A stretch of 8,046 bases of DNA from Opitutales bacterium. GTDB lineage: Bacteria; Verrucomicrobiota; Verrucomicrobiia; Opitutales; Opitutaceae. Location: NCBI GenBank assembly GCA_021772595.1, contig JAJFLS010000178.1:1-8046 (forward strand), read 5' to 3'. Both the position numbers and the translations under genes were made by a program. The notes below the pieces were generated by a model. That model saw nothing but the letters and a program-made list of their open reading frames with translations. It was not told the origin of the DNA and ran no database searches. Shown here in pieces: positions 1 through 5,686 of this stretch (its first letter is position 1; each line of letters opens with the position of its first letter).

Positions 1-28
1 TTCTTACTGGTTACTATTAAAGGAGTCA

Positions 29-88
29 CTTCGTCATCATCTTTGTCTTGATCTGAAGCGTTGGAAAAGGACGAAGATGATGACGAAG
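29..88. repeat. Low-complexity perfect inverted repeat beyond the YdbH-like gene
   Basis: Bases 29-43 (CTTCGTCATCATCTT) are exactly complementary to 74-88 (15 of 15) with a 30-nt loop. A second overlapping pairing, 33-49 with 86-102, matches at 15 of 17. The region lies 50 bp past the stop codon of the minus-strand gene ending at 138, so it could form a hairpin in that transcript's 3' tail. It has no following T-run, so a classical intrinsic terminator is not supported. Both arms are GAY/TCN trinucleotide-like low complexity, which makes a chance origin possible. No gene start is visible in 1-137. TTCTTACTGG occurs at 1-10 and again at 135-144, over the stop codon. Confidence 0.5.
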
Positions 89-137
89 ACAAAGACGATG
101 ATACCTGATCGGGTGACAGAAATAATCGAACCCTTTC

Positions 138-3068
138 TTACTGGGTCGCGTTTTGCTGTTGGGCGGCGACGAGGCCGAGCGAGTCGAGGCGCATGAGAAA
201 ATTGAGCAGCTCGGCGACTGTTCCGTTTATATTGGTCGTGATATTGAGAGGGATTTCGGCGTTTCCCGTGTCGGCGATCCCGGCGAGCTGGATGCGCATA
301 GGGGTGCCGGGGAGATCTTTGCTGAACAGGTCTAGTCTTAAATCCTGGATCGTGAGATTGCCGAGGGCGTCTTCCAGAAGGGCGTTGGGCTCGAGTTCGA
401 GACGTTCGAGCAGCTTGTCGCCCACGGTTTTTTTAGTAGCGTCGGCGTCGGCCTGGCTGGTGAAGAATCCGTCGGCGTTGTAGGCAAACGTTGCGTCGGT
501 GTTTGGGTCGAGTTCGAGATAGCCTTCGCCGAGTTCGGGATAGCCGTTCACAAGACTGATCGGCAGGACTCCGTTCAATCGGCCGGTTACTTGCCCGTCG
601 AAAAAATCGAGCATCGCTATGGCGGGGGCGATCGAGATCTGCTTGAAACGGAGCGTCAGACTGGTGTTGGGATCTTTAAGGGAAACGGAGAAAGGGTCGA
701 GGGCGAGCGTACCGTCGAAGGTATGGAGTTTGGCCTTTTCGATGGACAGTTTTTCGGCGCTTTCGAGCGCGAATTGGACGTTCAGGTCGGCGGCTTCGAT
801 ATCGCCCAATCGCAGCGAATCTGCGGTCAGTGATTGGGAGGGTTTGGTGATCAGATTGACGACGGAAATGAAATCGATGCCGGCATGGATCCCGTCAATG
901 GCGATTTCTTCGGTGGGCTGGGTGAACGCTCCGTCTGCCAGACGGAGGCTCGCGCTGGCGTCCCAAACTCCGTCGGCGAGTCTTGGGGATCCTTCGATGT
1001 CGAGCTGGGCGGAGAAGGCTGTCCCGGCGAGGCTCGGGCTGTGTCGGGCGAGAATGTCCGAGCTGATGAGTTGGATGCCGCGGATCGAGAATTCGCCTTT
1101 GGATGTCGGGGATTCGTCCGCGAAGGAAATCGATTGCCGCGACTGGATCGAAACGGGCTCGCCTTCGAAGAGCAGGCTCGCGGCCGTGTTGAAAGTCAGT
1201 TGCTGGGCGTCGCTTTCGAGGTTTGTCTGGAGCGTGAATTGTTGGATTTCTTCGGGGGCGAGAGTCGAAATACCAATTCCGATTTCGACGGTGGCGTGAA
1301 TGGGAATTTCGTCGGCCGTCGAGGCGTGGGACTGAAGCTTGCCGGAGAACCATTTGAATGTGGTGCCCTGGGGACCGGTGGCTTCGTTTCCTTGGAACTC
1401 GAACGCGTATTGGGTCGACCTCGCTAGAAGTTCGATGAGCGTTTTGGGTTGGTCGAGGGATTCGAGCAGCGCGGGGAGCTCGATAGGTTTGATCGCGAGC
1501 TTCGCCTGAGCCGCGACGCCATTGATAGACCAGTCTTCTGCGGTTGCTGTGAGATTGCTGGCATCGAGGGCGAGTTCGAGCGCGGCTTGGTTTTCTTCGG
1601 GCCAATGGCGGATCGAAAGATCTAGGGTTCCGTCGCCATTGACCGTCGCGGCGCTTGTAGAAAACAAGGCTTGGTTTTCGTTTGGGCTTACGGAGAGCTT
1701 GACGCGTTGTGGAAGGGCATTCGGTTGAATCTCGCCGGTGAGATGCCAGTTTCCGGCGACGGGAGCCTCGGCCGAAGACTCGCGAGTCGCGATTATGTCG
1801 GCGGCTAGATTGACTGTGGGCGCGTCGGTGGTTGGGCCAGATAGGGTAGCATGGAAATTTTCGACGCGAAGCCAGGGAAGCTTCTGGTTGACGAGGGCAG
1901 TCGAAGTGAGGGTTGCTTGGTCCAGATTTCCGTCGATGGAAAATTGGAAGGGTTGGAAGTCGAATGGGTCGGCCTTGAGCTCGTTTGAGGTTCCTTGAAC
2001 TTCAAATTTGGATACAGCGTAGTCTTCAGTCAGTTTCACTGTAGCTGATGCAGAGATCGCGCCGTATTCGCCGCTTGTTGATTTCCATCGAGTTTCGGGA
2101 AATTCGATCGAGATATCATTCAGAGTTGGGGCGACGATTTTGATGATGGACTCGCTCGCCTCGAATGAGTCGTACGTGGCGTTCGAAAGGTGGGTGGTTG
2201 TATTTATGTTTTGGATAGCCTCCGCATCGAGTTCTAGCGTTGTATGGATCGAGTCGATTTCGACGTTCGCGTTGGGCTGGGCGAATTGTGAGGGGCCGAG
2301 CGAAATTTCGACTTCGGCGGTTTGCGGAGCGATTCCTGAGAAAGATCCCTTGGCGTTGAGCCTGGCGGACGAAAGCTCGAGCGAGCTGCCGGTGGATAGC
2401 GGGAGGATTTTTTGCAAATCGATACCGTAAGCGGCCATCGCGTTCGCGAGATCGGGTAGGGAGGCGACCGCGGAGAAAGTGGTTTGCTCGCCGATGAGCG
2501 CGTCGAATTCCAGAGCGTCGACAAGGGAGTGGGCTTGGAAGTTCGCTTGGATTTCTGATCCCTCCGTTCCGGTCAATTCTAGAGAACCTTCGTAGGAGAG
2601 TTTCCCGAATTCGGTAAGCAAGTCGATGGACGCGTCCCCAATCTTTAGAGTGTCGAGCGGGAAGGGAAGGCCGTCTTTGATTAGTTTATCCAATTCTTGC
2701 GGATCGAATGTGGAAGGACCAGTCAGATCGTAGAATAGATTCGGTCCGGAAACTCGAACGCTCTTTATCCTCTGTGTCTCCCAAACTTCGGCGGCATCGT
2801 AGTGGATTTCGACCGCGTCGATTTTGAGCTCGAACGAATCGGATTTCAACAGGATGTCATTGATGACGCAGGTCGTCTCGTCTAGCTCGGCAATCTGAAT
2901 TTGCGAATCTGGAAACCCGTTTCGGGCGATCAGAAGGTTCGCGAAATAGTTGGCGATTTCGACACGGGCAAGGTACGCGCCTATGAGGATGCCCACAAGG
3001 CACGCGATTCCCGCCGCGAATATGCGCAGGAGCCATTTGAAGAATTTCCCTTTCCGCTTGGAGTCCAT
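138..3068 (-). CDS. YdbH-like / AsmA-clan envelope protein (intermembrane lipid transport type)
   Basis: This 976-residue protein begins with a Lys/Arg-rich stretch (MDSKRKGKFFKW) and one hydrophobic segment at about residues 12-34. It is therefore probably anchored in the inner membrane with the rest in the periplasm. The body is long, beta-rich and acidic, with many alternating-strand segments as in AsmA-clan proteins. The C-terminal 190 residues carry the best family signal: a VTGRLNGVLPISLVNG motif at about 827-842, then EGYLEL near 848, then a DLRLDLFSKDLPG segment. This matches my memory of the YdbH 'dicarboxylate transport' domain. In E. coli, YdbH acts redundantly with TamB and YhdP in phospholipid transport to the outer membrane and works with the lipoprotein YnbE; the same role here is inference. 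It is somewhat longer than E. coli YdbH. The ATG at 3068 was chosen because the membrane anchor follows directly. No Shine-Dalgarno is visible. It is divergent from the sulfatase. A ynbE/ydbL-like partner, if present, would lie beyond the left edge. Generic AsmA-like is the alternative. Confidence 0.8.
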   Translation of the reverse strand: MDSKRKGKFFKWLLRIFAAGIACLVGILIGAYLARVEIANYFANLLIARNGFPDSQIQIAELDETTCVINDILLKSDSFELKIDAVEIHYDAAEVWETQRIKSVRVSGPNLFYDLTGPSTFDPQELDKLIKDGLPFPLDTLKIGDASIDLLTEFGKLSYEGSLELTGTEGSEIQANFQAHSLVDALEFDALIGEQTTFSAVASLPDLANAMAAYGIDLQKILPLSTGSSLELSSARLNAKGSFSGIAPQTAEVEISLGPSQFAQPNANVEIDSIHTTLELDAEAIQNINTTTHLSNATYDSFEASESIIKIVAPTLNDISIEFPETRWKSTSGEYGAISASATVKLTEDYAVSKFEVQGTSNELKADPFDFQPFQFSIDGNLDQATLTSTALVNQKLPWLRVENFHATLSGPTTDAPTVNLAADIIATRESSAEAPVAGNWHLTGEIQPNALPQRVKLSVSPNENQALFSTSAATVNGDGTLDLSIRHWPEENQAALELALDASNLTATAEDWSINGVAAQAKLAIKPIELPALLESLDQPKTLIELLARSTQYAFEFQGNEATGPQGTTFKWFSGKLQSHASTADEIPIHATVEIGIGISTLAPEEIQQFTLQTNLESDAQQLTFNTAASLLFEGEPVSIQSRQSISFADESPTSKGEFSIRGIQLISSDILARHSPSLAGTAFSAQLDIEGSPRLADGVWDASASLRLADGAFTQPTEEIAIDGIHAGIDFISVVNLITKPSQSLTADSLRLGDIEAADLNVQFALESAEKLSIEKAKLHTFDGTLALDPFSVSLKDPNTSLTLRFKQISIAPAIAMLDFFDGQVTGRLNGVLPISLVNGYPELGEGYLELDPNTDATFAYNADGFFTSQADADATKKTVGDKLLERLELEPNALLEDALGNLTIQDLRLDLFSKDLPGTPMRIQLAGIADTGNAEIPLNITTNINGTVAELLNFLMRLDSLGLVAAQQQNATQ

Positions 3069-3097
3069 TTGTCGGAGTCAGAAGAGGAGTACGGGGA

Positions 3098-3116
3098 GAT
3101 TTGCCAAAGGTAAATC
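3098..3116. promoter_or_regulatory. Imperfect palindrome in the divergent spacer, possible operator
   Basis: GATTTGCC-AAA-GGTAAATC is a 19-bp imperfect palindrome with 7 of 8 stem positions complementary. It sits in the 139-bp spacer between the divergent YdbH-like gene (start 3068) and the sulfatase (start 3208), about 30 bp upstream of the former. The position and size would suit a dimeric regulator, but there is only one copy and no convincing -35/-10 pair was seen beside it. Chance remains a real possibility. Confidence 0.2.
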
Positions 3117-3207
3117 CGATTCCTGTAGCACTGAACTACTAATGGCAGAGGATTATCTTGTCCTGAAAGGTTGTTTGCGGGAATGTTGGCTTGAATCGAT
3201 CATCGCT

Positions 3208-5235
3208 ATGCAAACCTTTCTGAGATCTCTCCTTGTTTTGTTATGCTGTTCCGTTGGCTTAGCATCTCAAAGTAAACCCAATGTCGTTTTCATTATCGTC
3301 GATGATTTGAATGACCTGCCGTTTCACCCGGAAGGGAAGCCGAATGTAGCGACCCCGAATATCGATCGTCTTGCGAAGCGAGGTGTTCGCTTCACCAATG
3401 CCCACACGAACGACCCGCTCTGCGCCCCGTCGCGCGCGAGCATGAATTTCGGGCTCTATCCTCAGACAACGAGCCTGTATTGGTTTGAGGACTGGCGGGA
3501 TAACGGAATATATAAAGAGAGCGTTTCATTGCAGGACAATTTGCGGGCAGGCGGTTACTCCGTTTATGGAACCGGCAAAATCTATCACGGAAACCAAGAA
3601 GGCCTCTTCGACGAATATGGGCATGTTGGAAATATCGGACCCTGGCCCTGGGACGGTCGAAAGGAGACTTTGCGGGGATTTCTGCCGCATCCGTATCAAC
3701 AATTTCTGCTTGAAGGCGAGGACGCCGATATCGACTACCAATGGGAGCATGTGTTCGGGCCGCTTTCGGCGATCCCCGATTGGCCGGCAGATGAAGTGAA
3801 TGGAATTCCTGGATACAAAGGCTGGATGTACGGCGGAAAACCGTGGCGATACGTGAATGACCAGGATCGCGATCTGATGGCGGACGAACGCGGAGCCCAG
3901 TGGTCAGGCGAGATCATAAATCGCGATCACAGCAAGCCCTTCGCCTTGTTTGCGGGGCTGATTCGGGCGCACACGCCGCTGTATGCGCCTCAGGAGTACT
4001 TCGATCGCTTTCCGCTGGATTCGATCGAGCTGCCCAAAGTCGATCCAAACGATCTGGACGATGTGGCGGACGCATTGGGGAACGAGGAGCTGTATGGATT
4101 TCGTCGGTACAAGATGCTCGCCCGTCATGAAGATAAGGATCTTTTAAGAAAATGGCTGCAGGCGTACATGGCCTGCGTGTCGTTTGTCGATGACCAGGTA
4201 GGCACGATTCTTGACGCGCTGGATGCCAGCCCGGTCCGGGACAACACCATTGTCATCTTCACGAGCGATCACGGCTTCCATGTGGGCGAAAAAAACTTTC
4301 TCTACAAGGGAAGCCTTTGGGATCCATCGACACGCATTCCACTGATTGTGGCAGGAGTGTCGGGAGCGCCGGAAGGAGCGGTCTGCGATCAGCCGGTTTC
4401 GCTGGTCGATATCTATCCCACGTTTAACGAACTCTGCGGCTTGGCTAAAACCCCCAATGCGGACGGCAATGGTTACGAGTTGGAGGGACACAGTATAGTT
4501 CCGTTCATCAAAGATCCGGAGGATGGAGTCTGGGCCGGACCGGATGTCGTCATCACGGCGTTGCCGGGTAAGGACCACATGTTGCACAAAATCTATGAAG
4601 GATCGCTGTATCCTCATTTCTCTGTACGCGGAAAACGCTGGCGCTATTCATTGGCGTCGGATGGCGGAGAGGAGCTCTACGATCATGACGCTGATCCGCT
4701 CGAATGGAGGAATCTCGCCAACCATCCGGAATACACGAGTGTTAAGGCGGATCTCAAAGAGAAGCTCGTGGGATTGCGCGATGGAGAGAAGTGGCAGTCG
4801 CTGGATCGACTGAACTCTTGGCAGAAGGAGGGCGAGGGCGCGTCCGTGAAGCGAGTCAATGGCGAGATCCGGATTTCGAGCCGGAGGGAAGTTTCGCTTT
4901 CGTCGAATGACAGCTATGGCGATTTCGAATTCGAAGCTGAGCTGAAAGCGCCTTCGGCGAGCGCGGTCAAAATTGAATACCGATCAGCGGGCGATTTCGT
5001 GACTGTCCCGAAGTCCCTGTCTAAAGAAGGCGAATACAGCGCGTTCCAGGAAGGCGAATGGAATCGCTACCGCATCCGAGTGCACGGGTACCGTCATCAA
5101 GTTTGGATCAACAATCGAGTCGTGAGCGATACGATAATAGAGGACGAGAGTCAACCGGGTGTGATTAGCATCGTTGATCCAGGTGGAGGGGAAAGCGATG
5201 TTCGCATAAGAGGCGCGCGTGTTCGCTCGCTTTGA
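3208..5235 (+). CDS. Secreted formylglycine sulfatase (iduronate-2-sulfatase-like) with C-terminal DUF1080-like domain
   Basis: This 675-residue protein hydrolyses sulfate esters, probably on a polysaccharide outside the cytoplasm. The ATG at 3208 gives a clean Sec signal peptide (MQTFLRSLLVLLCCSVGLA, likely cut after A19). The frame is open back to 2950, but earlier starts would bury this signal. Sulfatase domain, about residues 24-524: metal-binding D32-D33 in FIIVDD; CAPSR at 72-76 with C72 as the formylglycine precursor; K124 in GTGKIYH; H255 in RAHTP; D354-H355 in FTSDHG; K367. The PNIDRLAKRGVRFTNA and TTSLYWF wording resembles iduronate-2-sulfatase-like S1 enzymes. From about 532 (base 4801) to the end is a beta-rich domain with GEWNRYRIRVHG, VWINNRVV and a final VRIRGARVRSL, as in DUF1080 / 3-keto-disaccharide hydrolase-type concanavalin folds, which may bind sugar. 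Oddity: the second half of the sulfatase signature, normally LTGR, reads NFGL (80-83). No Shine-Dalgarno is seen. The substrate cannot be read from the sequence. Confidence 0.93.
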   Translation: MQTFLRSLLVLLCCSVGLASQSKPNVVFIIVDDLNDLPFHPEGKPNVATPNIDRLAKRGVRFTNAHTNDPLCAPSRASMNFGLYPQTTSLYWFEDWRDNGIYKESVSLQDNLRAGGYSVYGTGKIYHGNQEGLFDEYGHVGNIGPWPWDGRKETLRGFLPHPYQQFLLEGEDADIDYQWEHVFGPLSAIPDWPADEVNGIPGYKGWMYGGKPWRYVNDQDRDLMADERGAQWSGEIINRDHSKPFALFAGLIRAHTPLYAPQEYFDRFPLDSIELPKVDPNDLDDVADALGNEELYGFRRYKMLARHEDKDLLRKWLQAYMACVSFVDDQVGTILDALDASPVRDNTIVIFTSDHGFHVGEKNFLYKGSLWDPSTRIPLIVAGVSGAPEGAVCDQPVSLVDIYPTFNELCGLAKTPNADGNGYELEGHSIVPFIKDPEDGVWAGPDVVITALPGKDHMLHKIYEGSLYPHFSVRGKRWRYSLASDGGEELYDHDADPLEWRNLANHPEYTSVKADLKEKLVGLRDGEKWQSLDRLNSWQKEGEGASVKRVNGEIRISSRREVSLSSNDSYGDFEFEAELKAPSASAVKIEYRSAGDFVTVPKSLSKEGEYSAFQEGEWNRYRIRVHGYRHQVWINNRVVSDTIIEDESQPGVISIVDPGGGESDVRIRGARVRSL

Positions 5236-5273
5236 TTAGTGATTTGAAAAATGTACCGTCAGATGTTTTTAAC

Positions 5274-5302
5274 CACGGAGTGCACAGAGGTGCGGAGAAA
5301 AG
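5274..5302 (+). repeat. Periodic CAC-purine block A
   Basis: Three consecutive units read CACGGAGTG, CACAGAGGTG and CGGAGAAAAG, spaced 9-10 bp apart, so roughly one helical turn. The block overlaps the left inverted repeat of the surrounding element, and a degenerate copy in the opposite orientation forms the right end. Confidence 0.55.
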
Positions 5303-5432
5303 AGAGTTTCGTTCGTCTCCTTAACTCCGTACTACTATCCGTCAGAAACTTGTTTTTTTAGCCCGTTTTCTGAATGCCATTTTCTTACGCAAAGCTATTC
5401 AAGCACTTCCATCGAATTCTCGAAGAAGCCAA

Positions 5433-5461
5433 CTTTTGTGCATCTTGCGCATTTTTGTGGC
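5433..5461 (-). repeat. Periodic CAC-purine block B
   Basis: Read on the minus strand the units are CACAAAAATG, CGCAAGATG and CACAAAAG, again 9-10 bp apart. On the plus strand this appears as TTTTGTG repeated around TGCATCTTGCGCA. The layout parallels the other blocks but with A-rich rather than G-rich units. Confidence 0.5.
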
Positions 5462-5484
5462 TATCAAATCCATCTTCGTGTTGT

Positions 5485-5546
5485 GGTCGGAACGACGCAG
5501 TCGCTCCGGTACCAGGGACGTGGCCGTTCGGAGATCGGCCGCTACC
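5485..5546 (-). repeat. Pair of REP-like palindromes inside the intergenic element
   Basis: Two stem-loop sequences lie side by side. The first has arms GGAACGAC (5489-5496) and GTCGCTCC (5500-5507), complementary at 7 of 8 with a 3-nt loop. The second has arms GGCCG (5522-5526) and CGGCC (5536-5540) around a 9-nt loop, and read on the minus strand it begins GTAGCGGCCG, so it has the GTAG head typical of REP elements. They differ in sequence from the REP pair at 6857-6914. Assignment to REP is by layout only. Confidence 0.45.
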
Positions 5547-5552
5547 TTATAT

Positions 5553-5585
5553 CGATTCGCGAAAATTCGTGTCCATTCGTGGTTC
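5553..5585 (-). repeat. Periodic CAC-purine block C
   Basis: Read on the minus strand, three units follow each other at exact 10-bp spacing: CACGAATGGA, CACGAATTTT and CGCGAATCG. On the plus strand this is the direct repeat ATTCGTG at 5565-5571 and 5575-5581, preceded by ATTCGCG. I recall the wording TTCGTGTCCATTCGTGG as common in intergenic DNA of several environmental bacteria; this could not be checked here. Confidence 0.6.
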
Positions 5586-5637
5586 AAAATCTTTGGTTGC
5601 GGCTATACTGCTCTATGTACTCCGCGGTTTTAAAACA

Positions 5638-5666
5638 TTGGCTTTAATAAAATTCACCGGTAGATA
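5638..5666 (+). promoter_or_regulatory. Weak candidate promoter for the cycloisomerase gene
   Basis: TTGGCT (5638-5643) and TAGATA (5661-5666) are separated by 17 bp, the ideal spacing for a sigma-70-type promoter, and would start transcription shortly before the ATG at 5687. The matches to consensus are poor, 4 of 6 and 3 of 6. The -35 box would abut the right end of the intergenic element, so the element may contribute to, or have displaced, the native promoter. Confidence 0.18.
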
Positions 5667-5686
5667 AATCCTCGATGTAGATTGAA

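Larger units (their letters stand above)
5263..5638. mobile_element. MITE-like intergenic element bounded by imperfect inverted repeats
   Basis: The left end (5263-5289) and the reverse complement of the right end (5611-5638) align at about 23 of 28 columns, with one gap. The core is AACCACGGAGTGCACAGAG on the left and AACCGCGGAGTACATAGAG on the right. They enclose about 376 bp that fill most of the 451-bp gap between the sulfatase and the cycloisomerase. Inside are three blocks of 9-10-bp periodic CAC-purine units, two REP-like palindromes and a nested stem (5275-5281 with 5324-5330; 5294-5298 with 5316-5320). No transposase and no convincing target-site duplication is visible. It may be a non-autonomous mobile element or a composite of separate repeat insertions. 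The longest frames across it, including a 97-codon one at 5374-5667, look like translated repeats and not genes. Confidence 0.5.

Noticed and set aside
619..1427. Long plus-strand open frames (226 and 197 codons) opposite the YdbH-like gene
   Set aside because: They lie wholly antisense to a gene with a clear membrane anchor and family motifs. Their translations are low in recognisable structure and arise from codon composition on the opposite strand.
2950..3207. Extended N-terminus of the sulfatase frame back to 2950 or 3142
   Set aside because: Earlier starts overlap the divergent gene (2950) or place 22 charged and mixed residues in front of the signal peptide (3142). The ATG at 3208 gives a normal secreted protein.
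5343..5372. Possible terminator after the sulfatase (CAGAAA/TTTCTG with a T-run)
   Set aside because: The stem is only 6 bp with an 18-nt loop, and the T-run lies inside the loop instead of after the stem.
5263..5638. CRISPR array in the repeat-rich gap
   Set aside because: Repeats are short (about 10 bp), degenerate and tandem, with no 20-40 bp unique spacers and no cas genes.
5374..5667. Overlapping small frames in the intergenic element, such as a 97-codon plus-strand frame and a 62-codon minus-strand frame starting MNHEWTRIFA
   Set aside because: They are translations of the repeat blocks. NHEWTRI-type peptides are what the periodic CACGAATGGACACGAA motif encodes and are a frequent spurious prediction.
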